Positions 53,199 to 61,897 of a stretch of DNA of 64,000 bases are shown here, one piece after another. This stretch comes from Rhizobiaceae bacterium (GTDB lineage: Bacteria > Pseudomonadota > Alphaproteobacteria > Rhizobiales > Rhizobiaceae): positions 24,404 through 88,403 of the forward strand of contig JAHBYV010000016.1 of NCBI GenBank assembly GCA_019635795.1. Reading direction: 5' to 3'. The translations under genes and the position numbers were made by a program. The notes beneath the pieces are model-generated. The model searched no databases. It was given only the letters and a program-made list of their open reading frames with translations, and was not told the origin of the DNA. The stretch's first letter is position 1. Every line of letters starts with the position of its first letter.

Positions 53199-54727
53199 TG
53201 CGCGGCCTCCTGCTGTTCAACGCCTGCCATCAACAAACCCAGTTCCCCTTCGGTAGCCTCTGGACCGCGCTCTCCAACGATCCTGCCAGCGAACATCACC
53301 AGAATGCGGTCAGACAGGGAGCGTATCTCATCCAGCTCCACGGAAATGACCAACACGGCCTTTCCCGCGTCGCGCATGGCTATCAGTCGCTTGTGTATGA
53401 ACTCGATTGCGCCGACATCAACGCCGCGCGTTGGCTGGCCAACGATCAACACGCCGGGGTCCTGTTCCATCTCGCGCGCAAGCACAATCTTCTGTTGATT
53501 GCCGCCGGAAAAATTTGCGGTTTTCAGATGCGGGTTGCCGGGGCGGATATCGTAGGCTTCGATCTTGGCCTTCGCATCTTCCTCAATGACAGCAAGATCA
53601 AGAAACGGCCCGTTCAGGAAGCGAGGCTTGTCGTGATACCCAAGAATTGAATTCTCGCGTTCCTCAAAGGCCAACACCAGACCCACATGATGCCGGTCCT
53701 CAGGCACATGCGCCAGACCGCGATCACGCAATTCGCCAGGGTCGACCGTACCGGTTACGTCGATCGGCTTCCCGTCGAGCGTGACCGTGCCTGAGACTGC
53801 CCGACGCGTTCCCGCAATAGCCTCGATCAATTCTGATTGGCCGTTTCCCGCAACACCCGCAATGCCCACAATCTCGCCAGCGCGAATGTCGAACGAAACA
53901 TTGTCCACCATCGTGACATTGCGTGAGTCCTTGACGGTCAGGTTGCGCACGGAAAGCTTGACATCACCGGGCGTCGACTCGCCTTTCTGAACGCGCAGCA
54001 AAACGCGGCGGCCGACCATAAGCTCGGCCAATTCTTCGACGGTTGTGTCTCTCGTTCGCCGCGTGGCAACCATAGTGCCTTGCCGCATGACCGAAACATT
54101 GTCCGTAATAGCCATTATCTCCCGCAGCTTGTGGGTAATCAGGATCACGGTTTTACCCTGTTCCTTGAGTTGCCCAAGAATGCGGAAAAGATGGTCGGCC
54201 TCTGCTGGCGTAAGCACGCCGGTGGGCTCGTCCAGTATGAGAATATCTGCGCCGCGATACAGCGCCTTCAATATTTCGACGCGCTGTTGCAGGCCAACTG
54301 GCAATTCCTCAATCAGGGCGTCGGGGTCAACCTCCAGCCCGTATTCGCGCTCCAGCCGGGCAAGTTCTGACCGCGCCTTGCTTATGGATTTGTTGAGAAG
54401 CGGCTCGCCTTCCGCGCCCAGAATGATGTTTTCCAGAACGGTGAAGTTCTCGACGAGCATGAAGTGCTGGTGCACCATGCCGATGCCGGCAGCAATCGCG
54501 TCGTTCGGAGTTTTGATGCTGACCCGCTTCCCGTTGACTGAAATCTCCCCGCTATCGGCCTGATAGAAACCGTAGAGAATTGACATCAGCGTGGATTTGC
54601 CTGCGCCGTTCTCGCCAATGATGCCGTGGATCGATCCGCGTGGGACGTCGAGATTGATGTCGCGATTTGCATGAACGGGACCGAAGCTCTTGTTTATGCC
54701 GTTAAGCGCAATTGCGAGCTCGGCCAT
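53195..54727 (-). CDS. Nucleoside ABC transporter ATP-binding protein (duplicated ATPase domains)
   Basis: A 510-residue protein with two ABC domains, the RbsA/MglA-like arrangement. Domain 1 has a full Walker A (GENGAGKSTL, residues 37-46), a signature PVGLQQRVEILKAL and Walker B LILDEPTGVLTP. Domain 2 has a degenerate Walker A (GVAGNGQSEL, no Lys) and the signature FSGGNQQKIVLAREM. Such proteins power import of ribose or nucleosides. It is the first gene of the main operon and is separated from the substrate-binding gene by slyX on the opposite strand. Confidence 0.94.
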   Translation of the reverse strand: MAELAIALNGINKSFGPVHANRDINLDVPRGSIHGIIGENGAGKSTLMSILYGFYQADSGEISVNGKRVSIKTPNDAIAAGIGMVHQHFMLVENFTVLENIILGAEGEPLLNKSISKARSELARLEREYGLEVDPDALIEELPVGLQQRVEILKALYRGADILILDEPTGVLTPAEADHLFRILGQLKEQGKTVILITHKLREIMAITDNVSVMRQGTMVATRRTRDTTVEELAELMVGRRVLLRVQKGESTPGDVKLSVRNLTVKDSRNVTMVDNVSFDIRAGEIVGIAGVAGNGQSELIEAIAGTRRAVSGTVTLDGKPIDVTGTVDPGELRDRGLAHVPEDRHHVGLVLAFEERENSILGYHDKPRFLNGPFLDLAVIEEDAKAKIEAYDIRPGNPHLKTANFSGGNQQKIVLAREMEQDPGVLIVGQPTRGVDVGAIEFIHKRLIAMRDAGKAVLVISVELDEIRSLSDRILVMFAGRIVGERGPEATEGELGLLMAGVEQQEAAQ

Positions 54728-54899
54728 ATGTTACTCCCGGGTTCAACGCCGCAGCAGTCTCGCCTGAAAATTGACACTGCGCGATATAGTTTCGTCATTT
54801 CCATATACGCTTGTCAATTTGGCAGGAAGATTCACGCCAATTGCATGTGACGAAACACACAGGCTACATCCTCGAAACGAGAAAAGGAGGCTGAGCATA

Positions 54900-55105
54900 T
54901 GGTGCCGGAGCCAAGAGTTGTAATCCTTGAAGTGCGCGTGGCCGAGCAGGAAAAGACAATAGAGGAACTGTCCGATCAGATTGCGGAACAGTGGAAGGTG
55001 ATAGACCGGATGCAGAAGAAGCTTGATGCGCTGTCGGAACGCTTTCTTGCTCTTGAAGAACAGACTGCGCCCGGCCATGAAATCACCAAGCCTCCACATT
55101 GGTAG
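54900..55105 (+). CDS. slyX: SlyX family protein
   Basis: A 68-residue SlyX: VAEQEKTIEELSDQIAEQW near the N-terminus, one continuous coiled coil, and the C-terminal PPHW ending typical of the family. The ATG follows AAAAGGAGGCTGAGCAT. Function unknown. It is an oddity that this small plus-strand gene splits the otherwise minus-strand nucleoside transporter locus. Confidence 0.88.
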
Positions 55106-55120
55106 CGCTGAATCAAAAAA

Positions 55121-55141
55121 GGCCGCCGGATAGCGGCGGCC
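55121..55141 (-). terminator. Terminator between slyX and the binding-protein gene
   Basis: GGCCGCCG (55121-55128) and CGGCGGCC (55134-55141) form a perfect 8-bp stem. On the minus strand it is followed by six T, ending the binding-protein transcript. For slyX it is followed by CTTCTTG. Confidence 0.8.
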
Positions 55142-55163
55142 CTTCTTGCGTCTCATAACAAAA

Positions 55164-56153
55164 TCAGTACGGGCACTGATTGTCCGTCATATAGTCGTGC
55201 ACCTTCACAGTGCCCGCAATGATGTCGGCCTTCGCCTTATCGACCGCTGCAGTCATTTCCGGCGTTACCAGCGGCTTGTTGTTGTCGTCCATTGCAACGC
55301 CAACGCCATCTTCCTTGAGACCGAGCACGTTGATGCCGGACTCGAACTTGCCTTCCTTTGCCGAACTGAAAGCGTCATAAACAGCGACGTCCACGCGCTT
55401 TACCATCGAGGTAAGGATCTTGCCGGGGAGCAGGCCGTTCTGGTTGGAGTCAACGCCGATGCCAAGCTTGCCAGCATCAGCCGCCGCTTGCAGCACGCCA
55501 ACGCCGGTGCCGCCTGCTGCGGCATAAATCACATCTGCGCCCTGATCGATCTGTGACTTGGCGATTTCGCCGCCCTTTGTCGGATCGTTCCACGCAGCAG
55601 GCGTATCGCCGGTCATGTTCTGAATGACTTCCGTTGCGCCGGCAGCTTTCGCGCCACCCACATATCCGCAACCGAATTTACGGATCAGCGGAATATCCAT
55701 ACCGCCAACAAACGCGACTTTCTTGGAGGTTGAGGCCATGCCTGCCATCACGCCAGCCAGATAAGAACCTTCTTCTTCCTTGAATACGACAGAGCGCACA
55801 TTCGGCTTGTCGACGACCATATCCACGATAGCGAACTTTGTTTCCGGAAACTCGTCAGCGATTTTCGCCAGCGCATCAGCCCAGGAGAAGCCCACCATAA
55901 CCACCGGGTTGCGGCCGTCTTCAGCAAAGCGACGCAAAGCCTGTTCGCGCTGCGAGGCATTCGATACCTCGAACTCAACGTAGGAGATCCCGCTCTCTGA
56001 CTTGAACTTTTCCGCGCCATTGTAAGCGGCTTCATTGAACGACTTGTCGAACTTGCCGCCGAGATCGAAAAGCAACGCTGGCTGAATGTCTTCCGCAAAA
56101 GCCGAGGTGGCCATTGCGGTGGCAGCCAGAAGACCCAATACAAAACGTCTCAT
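55164..56153 (-). CDS. BMP-family nucleoside-binding lipoprotein/periplasmic protein
   Basis: A 329-residue Bmp/TmpC-type substrate-binding protein with a signal peptide (MRRFVLGLLAATAMATSAFA). Typical parts are QPALLFDLGGKFDKSFNEAAYNGA, GVMAGMASTSKKVAFVGGMD and GVDSNQNGLLPGKIL. It lacks a lipobox Cys, so it is soluble in the periplasm. It delivers nucleosides to the ABC transporter encoded at 51091-54727. It has its own promoter and terminator. Confidence 0.93.
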   Translation of the reverse strand: MRRFVLGLLAATAMATSAFAEDIQPALLFDLGGKFDKSFNEAAYNGAEKFKSESGISYVEFEVSNASQREQALRRFAEDGRNPVVMVGFSWADALAKIADEFPETKFAIVDMVVDKPNVRSVVFKEEEGSYLAGVMAGMASTSKKVAFVGGMDIPLIRKFGCGYVGGAKAAGATEVIQNMTGDTPAAWNDPTKGGEIAKSQIDQGADVIYAAAGGTGVGVLQAAADAGKLGIGVDSNQNGLLPGKILTSMVKRVDVAVYDAFSSAKEGKFESGINVLGLKEDGVGVAMDDNNKPLVTPEMTAAVDKAKADIIAGTVKVHDYMTDNQCPY

Positions 56154-56303
56154 GTGATCCACACCCTGTAGGTTGTTCTTTATTGCCCACCGCGTTTGAC
56201 GCGCCAGGCATTCGCGGAATGCTCGCAAAAGCAACCGCTTGGCGGCACATTGGCACGCGGCAAGGCAAATTTCACGCTAAATCTTGGATTTCCAGCGGAA
56301 TGT

Positions 56304-56328
56304 GAACCGGGCGCTTTGCACCCGGTTC
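56304..56328 (-). terminator. Hairpin after msrA
   Basis: GAACCGGG (56304-56311) and CCCGGTTC (56321-56328) pair perfectly. On the minus strand the stem extends by GC pairs and a wobble around an AAA loop. No T-run follows, so it is a weak terminator. Confidence 0.45.
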
Positions 56329-56334
56329 CATTTC

Positions 56335-57000
56335 TCAGCTCACCGCCTTCGCGGGCATAGGGCACGAAACGCCCGTGCCTTTGAGGCCGCAATAGCCATA
56401 AGGATTCTTGGCCAGATATTGCTGATGTTCCGTTTCTGCAAAATAGAACTCGGGTACTGGTGCAATTTCCGTCGTAATTTTGCTCATCCCCGCTTTTTGG
56501 AGCAAAGCCTGATAGGCATCACGCGAAGCGGTGGCGGCTTTATGCTGCTCATCGCTATAGGTGTAGATCGCCGACCTGTATGTGGTGCCCACATCATTGC
56601 CCTGGCGCATTCCTTGCGTGGGATCGTGTGCTTCCCAGAAGATTTTCAACAGTGTTTCATAGGACACGATGGCCGGATCAAACACAACAAGCACCACCTC
56701 GGCGTGCCCCGTCAGCCCGGTACAGGTTTCCTGATATGTCGGATTGGGTGTGAACCCGCCTGCATAACCGACGGCTGTCACCCATACGCCTTCAGTTTGC
56801 CAGAACAGCCTTTCCGCGCCCCAGAAACAGCCGAGCCCGAACAGGGCAATCTGCATTCCTTCAGGGTAGGGGCCCTTTAACGGGCGCTTCGAAACGAAGT
56901 GTTTCGTTGCGGTTGGCAGGGGCTGCGCGCGTCCGGGCAATGCCTGTTCGGCGGTGGGCAACTGTAGCTTCTTGTTCAGCATATCGCTTAGAAAGAACAT
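56335..57000 (-). CDS. msrA: Peptide-methionine (S)-S-oxide reductase
   Basis: A 221-residue MsrA. The catalytic Cys58 is in [20 protein letters not shown]-like [13 protein letters not shown] and [11 protein letters not shown] follow, and near the C-terminus comes [11 protein letters not shown] with a resolving Cys. It repairs oxidised methionine. The ATG at 57000 follows CAGGAAGGAAG. The upstream frame to 57069 overlaps another gene. Confidence 0.95.
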   Translation of the reverse strand: MFFLSDMLNKKLQLPTAEQALPGRAQPLPTATKHFVSKRPLKGPYPEGMQIALFGLGCFWGAERLFWQTEGVWVTAVGYAGGFTPNPTYQETCTGLTGHAEVVLVVFDPAIVSYETLLKIFWEAHDPTQGMRQGNDVGTTYRSAIYTYSDEQHKAATASRDAYQALLQKAGMSKITTEIAPVPEFYFAETEHQQYLAKNPYGYCGLKGTGVSCPMPAKAVS

Positions 57001-57059
57001 GCTTCTTCCTTCCTGTGGTTCTGAACAACAGTCCGCATGAGGCGGACCGGTGTTGAGCT

Positions 57060-57374
57060 TCACGCCCAATCTTCACGCAGATGCTCCGGCCTGTGACCTG
57101 CGGCGTAAAAGAGAAACGCAAAGATGGCCAGAATTGCAAAGCCGGGCAGCTTCAATAATGTGGTGATTGCCGGGTCCCATAACCAGAGGGCTTGAGCTTC
57201 TAGAAAGCTTTGCAGGGCAATAAGCGAAGTGGGGAAGGTCGCGTGCCAGCTTTCGCCCAAAGGCGTCATGACCAGCGCGCCGTTAGCCACTGTGCGGGTA
57301 GCGTCCAGCACCGCCATGATGACAGCAGCCGCGAGAGTCAAAGTCGCCAGCAGACGGAAGATCAATCGGATCAT
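57060..57374 (-). CDS. Small inner-membrane protein of unknown function
   Basis: A 104-residue protein with two or three membrane helices (about 5-28, 45-62 and 72-95) and a [12 protein letters not shown]-terminus. The ATG at 57374 has GGAAGGG upstream. It is a common Hyphomicrobiales type. I know no function. It precedes msrA by about 60 bp. Confidence 0.72.
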   Translation of the reverse strand: MIRLIFRLLATLTLAAAVIMAVLDATRTVANGALVMTPLGESWHATFPTSLIALQSFLEAQALWLWDPAITTLLKLPGFAILAIFAFLFYAAGHRPEHLREDWA

Positions 57375-57525
57375 TTTTCCCTTCCAGTTTAGCCAAGAAT
57401 AGTGTCGGCAATGCTGAACCGCAACGCGCTGCACTGAATGAAGCACACAAATGTGTTTTAGAGGCTTGGCATTCACGCAAGGATCGACTAGGAGAGCCGC
57501 GCTGCTTCATTTTTGCAGCGCGATA

Positions 57526-57615
57526 GGACAGGTGGCCGAGTGGTTGAAGGCGCACGCCTGGAACGCGTGTATAGGGGAAACTCTATCGAGGGTTCGAATC
57601 CCTCTCTGTCCGCCA
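57526..57615 (+). tRNA. tRNA-Ser(GGA)
   Basis: A 90-nt tRNA with the acceptor stem GGACAGG pairing to CTGTCC, the anticodon stem CACGC/GCGTG, anticodon GGA at 57560-57562, a long variable arm (TATAGGGGAAACTCTAT) typical of tRNA-Ser, the T-loop GGTTCGAATCC and encoded CCA. It is the likely attachment site of the island that follows. Confidence 0.95.
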
Positions 57616-57646
57616 TAAATAATTGATTTTGTTTTATTTTGTGGAT

Positions 57647-57697
57647 TAAGCATAAGCCTAGACATAAGATTGACGTTTGGAAGCCAACTTATGCTTA
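57647..57697. repeat. CATAAG repeats next to the tRNA
   Basis: A 10-bp perfect inverted repeat TAAGCATAAG (57647-57656) and CTTATGCTTA (57688-57697) with a 31-bp spacer. The spacer contains a further direct CATAAG (57663-57668). The position just inside the tRNA suggests integrase or excisionase binding sites, but this is only a possibility. Confidence 0.4.
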
Positions 57698-57743
57698 TCG
57701 CCTTCCCTGCAAGGGGCCTGCGCCTAAGTCGAGCGCTGATATC

Positions 57744-58502
57744 CTATGAAACCCTTGCCGCTTTCCGGGCGTCGATAATCCTCAACAGGTGGTTGGCGAG
57801 CAATACAATCTCCATAGCCTCAACGGGGTCTTTTAGATCAATGTCATGGTGGGAGTGGGGATTGCGGTAGGAGCCATACGACCCCACCATATGGGACGCC
57901 AACGCTTTTCGTTCTCCTATCGGCGCGTCAGGGTCCGTCAGGGGGCCGGTTGCCACATTGAAAGCGCGGCCAATCATATCCGTTCCATAATCGCCCGCGC
58001 CATAGCCCGCTGCTTCTCGGATGGACGTTTCTACTGTCTTCATCGCCTGAAAGACCGCCACTTCATATTCGCCGCGAAGGAACGCAGCCCAAACTTTGGT
58101 GGCAATCTTCGGGTGCAGAAATTCGCGCTTCAGGAACCTTTCTGCTTGGAATTTGGTGAAATCATCTTCGCTTTCAAAGCTCGCCGCACGTCTACTAAGC
58201 ACTCGCCAGCCGTTCTGTCCGTTTGTTCCGGGGGCGGGAATTAGAAGCCCTTGGGCTTCGAGCCACACCCATGCTTCGGTGACAGCGGTTTCGATATCGC
58301 CGCGAAGTGTGCCGCCAAAAGGAAGGCCCCCGTCATTGCCGCGAATGGTCAACTCACTGAGCCAATTGTGGAGAATGACATTTCGGCTAGGGGTACTCGA
58401 AATACGACGTTTAATAACAAGAATGAGCTTTGCCGCTAGCTCTTCAGGCTCCATGCTGACCAGCAATTCAGCATTGGGAATTACTCTTTCCAGATCACGC
58501 AT
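57744..58502 (-). CDS. TIGR02391 (Ymh) family protein with HEPN-like R-x4-H motif
   Basis: A 252-residue protein. Its C-terminal half (about 128-245) matches the TIGR02391/Hypoth_Ymh family: LHPKIATKVWAAFLRGEYEVAV, MKTVETSIREAAG, IGRAFNV and ERKALASHMVGSYGSYRNPHSHH. The motif R213-N-P-H-S-H218 is an R-x4-H, the signature of HEPN RNases. Ymh-type proteins are frequent on phages and islands, and I believe they were grouped with HEPN, but I could not check this. The N-terminal half is not recognised. A defence or toxin role is plausible. Confidence 0.7.
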   Translation of the reverse strand: MRDLERVIPNAELLVSMEPEELAAKLILVIKRRISSTPSRNVILHNWLSELTIRGNDGGLPFGGTLRGDIETAVTEAWVWLEAQGLLIPAPGTNGQNGWRVLSRRAASFESEDDFTKFQAERFLKREFLHPKIATKVWAAFLRGEYEVAVFQAMKTVETSIREAAGYGAGDYGTDMIGRAFNVATGPLTDPDAPIGERKALASHMVGSYGSYRNPHSHHDIDLKDPVEAMEIVLLANHLLRIIDARKAARVS

Positions 58503-58522
58503 TCACTCATTCTTTATCAACT

Positions 58523-58726
58523 CTAGGGGCAAACGATGAAGTTCCCTTGACCCCTGAAGTCCAACCACGCCTCAGGGTTTTTGCAGACCGTGCGACCGTT
58601 CTTCTGCACGATGTAGCCTTTCAGCACGCCGTTGGTATCCACAGTCGCGTAGACTTGTGCGACCGCTGCCACTGTGCCGGTTAGCGTCGCTCCAACAATT
58701 GCCCCTATCAGAAATCCCCTATTCAT
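58523..58726 (-). CDS. Small exported protein of unknown function
   Basis: A 67-residue protein with an N-terminal signal or anchor (RGFLIGAIVGATLTGTVAAVAQ) and a short mature part with two Cys. It lies 20 bp from its downstream neighbour. The frame extends upstream into the next gene, but the ATG at 58726 is the natural start. No family recognised. Confidence 0.6.
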   Translation of the reverse strand: MNRGFLIGAIVGATLTGTVAAVAQVYATVDTNGVLKGYIVQKNGRTVCKNPEAWLDFRGQGNFIVCP

Positions 58727-58739
58727 TGTCTTGTACCCA

Positions 58740-59126
58740 TCAATAGGAATTGCACGTGACGCTGTTGCCAAAGCGATTGCATGTAGTAGTCGATACCGTC
58801 GGCATGACATATTGCGGCCCCCGGAACGGGAAAGATGGCATTCGGCCATCAGACGGCCCGCACTGGTAGGTCATGCGATACCACGTGAAGGGTCCAGGCA
58901 GCACGTCCGCCACTGCACCGCCCGCATTGCTGGAACTGTCGATTACCTGATATGGCCCGCTGCACGTCGCTGCCGCTTTTTTAAGACAGACATTGGGCGA
59001 GCCGTTGCATTTTGCCTCCTGTATAGTTGCGCCGCTTGGCCCTTGGATTGTATCTCCTTGCGACACGCAACCGGCAAGGGCGAGCGCAAGTGTTAGGCTC
59101 GCGTGCCTGAATTTCAGCAATGGCAT
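58740..59126 (-). CDS. Small lipoprotein of unknown function
   Basis: A 128-residue lipoprotein. The lipobox LALAGC places the lipidated Cys near residue 20. The mature part has a Cys-rich core (AKCNGSPNVCLKKAAATC) and a Pro-rich tail with QYVMPTVSTTTCN. A strong GGGAAGGA precedes the ATG at 59126. No family recognised. Confidence 0.68.
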   Translation of the reverse strand: MPLLKFRHASLTLALALAGCVSQGDTIQGPSGATIQEAKCNGSPNVCLKKAAATCSGPYQVIDSSSNAGGAVADVLPGPFTWYRMTYQCGPSDGRMPSFPFRGPQYVMPTVSTTTCNRFGNSVTCNSY

Positions 59127-59294
59127 TCCTTCCCTCCCCTTCGTCGTGCATCCCGACACGGCGTAACAGCTATTAGCAGGATTATCAGAAACCCCGCCAG
59201 CCCCTTGCCTGTCAGGCAATGTCAGCAATTGGATTCATGTTCATCCTGTGTTTGTAACAGCACTGCGAAATGTTTCGGCGCTGTTCGCCGCAAT

Positions 59295-59660
59295 CTACCT
59301 CTTTCGAGGTATCAACCGCCGTGAGCGCACCGTGTGCGAGCGTTTGCGCCATTCCCGCTCCGAGCCGAAAGCGCCGACCACAATCCGCCGCAACCAGCAG
59401 AAGCGCATCGCGGCAAGAACAAACGCAAGGCCAATGGCAGCTACGGTGAGCAAAGCGGGCAAGCCCCATCCTTGCCGCCTGCGGGGATGCCAGATACCGA
59501 AGCCCGTGGGGCGGTAATAAGTGCGGTCGCTTTCGCTTCCAAAGTCGTTGCGTGAGCGCCTGCGTCGGGCGTTGGCAGGGCCAACGACACACGTGCCTGC
59601 TGCGCCAAAGGCGACAACACCCTTTATGAACACCCTTCGATTGATGCTCCGCCTTGTCAT
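59295..59660 (-). CDS. Tat-exported or membrane protein of unknown function
   Basis: A 121-residue basic protein with a twin-arginine-like start (TRRSINRRVFIKGVVAFGAAG) and a later membrane helix (LPALLTVAAIGLAFVLAAM). The tail is Arg-rich. It looks like a small membrane-bound island protein. No family recognised. Confidence 0.55.
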   Translation of the reverse strand: MTRRSINRRVFIKGVVAFGAAGTCVVGPANARRRRSRNDFGSESDRTYYRPTGFGIWHPRRRQGWGLPALLTVAAIGLAFVLAAMRFCWLRRIVVGAFGSEREWRKRSHTVRSRRLIPRKR

Positions 59661-59733
59661 TTCACGATGCTACTTGCAGAAATGGAAAAGGAGCGTTGGC
59701 ACGGACGTTACAATTTAAGCATTTGGGGGTGTT

Positions 59734-60093
59734 ATGAAGTTTATCTTTGATGTTTGGCTTAGCGCTGTTGTCTTGCTGTTCACAGCGGCATTGGCACCCT
59801 CCGTGCCCGATGCCGAAGCACAAGGTAGGCGTGCGGAATGTCTGTTGTTTATTGACGGACGCGACGTTATTCGTGGAACCTGTATGTTCTCGCCAATTGG
59901 CCGCGACGGGTCGTTTCAGATCATGTCATTAAACGGCAGTAGTTTCGCACAGGTGCAAGTCGAACGCCCCGGCGTCGCACAAGGGTACTGGAACGGCGGG
60001 GCGTATCAGGGACATGCCCATGATAATCTAGGCACTCTCACACGTAAGGAAGCGTGCTGGTCAAACGACAGCGCATCTGTCTGTGCTTGGTGA
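59734..60093 (+). CDS. Small exported protein of unknown function
   Basis: A 119-residue protein with a signal peptide (about residues 1-29, ending DAEA) and a compact mature domain with the pattern CLLFIDGRDVIRGTC and CWSNDSASVCAW, so four Cys probably form disulfides. It is exported to the periplasm. No family recognised. Confidence 0.62.
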   Translation: MKFIFDVWLSAVVLLFTAALAPSVPDAEAQGRRAECLLFIDGRDVIRGTCMFSPIGRDGSFQIMSLNGSSFAQVQVERPGVAQGYWNGGAYQGHAHDNLGTLTRKEACWSNDSASVCAW

Positions 60094-60100
60094 CGGTTTC

Positions 60101-60280
60101 ATGATGAGCGAATCAATGATCGTTCATGACATGGGGAACCAATACGCTTGGATGGAGATTGACGTGCCCTTGGTCTGCCTTTTGGTGATCGCAGTTTTCT
60201 GGTGGTTCTGGCGTGCGCGTCAGTTGTCGCAAACCGAAGATTTTCCAGCCGCGACCGCTTGCCGATGCATGGAGCCTTAA
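60101..60280 (+). CDS. Short membrane protein, perhaps the front part of a frameshifted gene
   Basis: A 59-residue frame with one membrane helix (VPLVCLLVIAVFWWFWRA). It overlaps the next frame (60213) by 68 bp. The two together would make a plausible three-helix protein if a single frameshift were repaired. Confidence 0.4.
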   Translation: MMSESMIVHDMGNQYAWMEIDVPLVCLLVIAVFWWFWRARQLSQTEDFPAATACRCMEP

Positions 60281-60464
60281 AGGCAACGTCAATTGGACGG
60301 CACCGCGCGTCCTTGCGCTTTCCTTCACACCAATACTCGCAGTGGCGGTACTGTTCGCTGTGTCATCGCGGACAGGCGGGGACGCTTTTGCGCTCGCTGT
60401 TATTGGCATTGTCTTTGTCGCAGCGCATCTCCTGCATATCTGGCTTATCGACAGGCAGAAATAG
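60213..60464 (+). CDS. Small membrane protein, perhaps the rear part of a frameshifted gene
   Basis: An 83-residue frame starting at GTG 60213 with two membrane helices (VLALSFTPILAVAVLFAV and LAVIGIVFVAAHLLHIWLI). It has no ribosome-binding site of its own. See the preceding frame. Confidence 0.45.
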   Translation: MRVSCRKPKIFQPRPLADAWSLKGNVNWTAPRVLALSFTPILAVAVLFAVSSRTGGDAFALAVIGIVFVAAHLLHIWLIDRQK

Positions 60465-60550
60465 CAATACCCCGCCGCGATGGGCGGGGTTCTGGGCTTG
60501 TCGGCGCACGGGGGGGTTGGTTCTTGATTATGGTTGTGCGCGCCTTGCTG

Positions 60551-60778
60551 TCACGCCGCTAGCGACTTTAAGACTTGCTCCCTGTCAGCGGCTGTCAGAG
60601 CTTCGCCGGAAGCATAGGCGGCTTTCGCGCGAACCTCGTCCAGCGTGGTTGGTCGGTGCTGGATGAACGCACGGGCGATAGCGCGTTCGGTCCTGACAGC
60701 TTCCGTGCTGGCGAAATCTTCGCCGTTGATCGCGGCACAGGCGACTTTATGGGCTTCAATGAGATTTGCGAGGGTCAT
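60551..60778 (-). CDS. Small prophage/island-type protein of unknown function
   Basis: A 75-residue helical protein starting MTLANLIEAHKVACAAING after an AGGAGCAACCAG ribosome-binding site. The LIEAHKAA-type start is common among small rhizobial phage proteins. No function known. Confidence 0.65.
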   Translation of the reverse strand: MTLANLIEAHKVACAAINGEDFASTEAVRTERAIARAFIQHRPTTLDEVRAKAAYASGEALTAADREQVLKSLAA

Positions 60779-61014
60779 TCTGGTTGCTCCTGTTTGCGTG
60801 ATTATGGCGCGGAGCATGATTCACGCACTGGGATGCGTCAATTTAGACTTTCACAAGCCGTTGTTTTCAAAACAAGTTTTTGGGTTAAACTGCTGGAAAT
60901 TTTGAATGATTTTTTCCGCGCAGGTGGTGATTATTATTACTGCCCCCGTGGGGGGTGGTGGCGGGGGGGTATTCGATACGAAATGATACGCGTAGTAATT
61001 GGAAGGACTATTGA

Positions 61015-61845
61015 ATGAACAAAGGGAGGTTTGTATTTCAAAAGATCGCCCACTACGGAGCATCACACCCAGCTTTCGCCCGAACAATGATGCAATTTCT
61101 TGAGTTGCAACCGGGGTTGTTGGGCAGGAACGAGAAACTTTCAGAATGCATAATGGAATGTGCACAAGTCGTGGTGCATTGCGGTCAACATGTAGAAGCT
61201 GCGAAAGAAAGCGTAGCGCAAAGCATCGAACGCTTCATTGCTGAAAGGCGCAACGGTGTAGCTGCCCTACCTTGGGCAATCGGAATTGAGGGGCACGCAG
61301 AACAGTTTCTTTTTTCCGCTAAGCATTGCTTTCATTCTGTAGCCAAGGTTTTAGCCACCTTTTTCCACACAGACCAATTCCCACTCGACGCAAAGGCTCT
61401 TTGGCCTAACAATGATAAAGCTGCTGCTACCGCTTGGGCGGTTTCTAGATACGGTGCGAACTCTCCTATTGCTACAACTCTTCAGTTTGGAGAAACGCAG
61501 ATCGGAGAAATCCTAAAATGGCGAAACGCGGCAGAACACAAGAACGACCCCAAATCCAAATCGGGCGTGCTGAAAATCCGCAACTTCGTCATTGTTAATG
61601 GCAAGGTTGAAGAACCAAAATGGCAACGAACAAAGGAAGGCGATGAACCCTTCATTCCAATCATTGCGACACTAGAACAATGGCAAGGCTTCATTCTCGA
61701 CTACGCGGAGCAAATTATAGTCGTATCGTGTCATCACAATCTTCACCCCTCCGCACAAATTCAGCTTCTCCCCGACACGAAAATCAACCCAGACAGCCCC
61801 TTCCGCTACAGGCTGAACTTTGGCGATTTCACAAACGCGCACTAA
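61015..61845 (+). CDS. Unknown island protein with HEPN-like R-x4-H motif
   Basis: A 276-residue soluble protein without signal peptide. The middle part (about 85-180) is helical, with GHAEQFLFSAKHCFHSVAKVL followed by LKWRNAAEH. R170-N-A-A-E-H175 is an R-x4-H motif typical of HEPN ribonucleases and often read as (R)NxxxH. The rest is not recognised. It lies 135 bp upstream of the serine recombinase and directly after a long G-rich tract. An antiviral (abortive infection) role is possible but not shown. Confidence 0.6.
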   Translation: MNKGRFVFQKIAHYGASHPAFARTMMQFLELQPGLLGRNEKLSECIMECAQVVVHCGQHVEAAKESVAQSIERFIAERRNGVAALPWAIGIEGHAEQFLFSAKHCFHSVAKVLATFFHTDQFPLDAKALWPNNDKAAATAWAVSRYGANSPIATTLQFGETQIGEILKWRNAAEHKNDPKSKSGVLKIRNFVIVNGKVEEPKWQRTKEGDEPFIPIIATLEQWQGFILDYAEQIIVVSCHHNLHPSAQIQLLPDTKINPDSPFRYRLNFGDFTNAH

Positions 61846-61897
61846 GGGCAAGGGCGTCCTTTGGGGTATACCTTTGCGGACAGACAAAAGACTGCAC

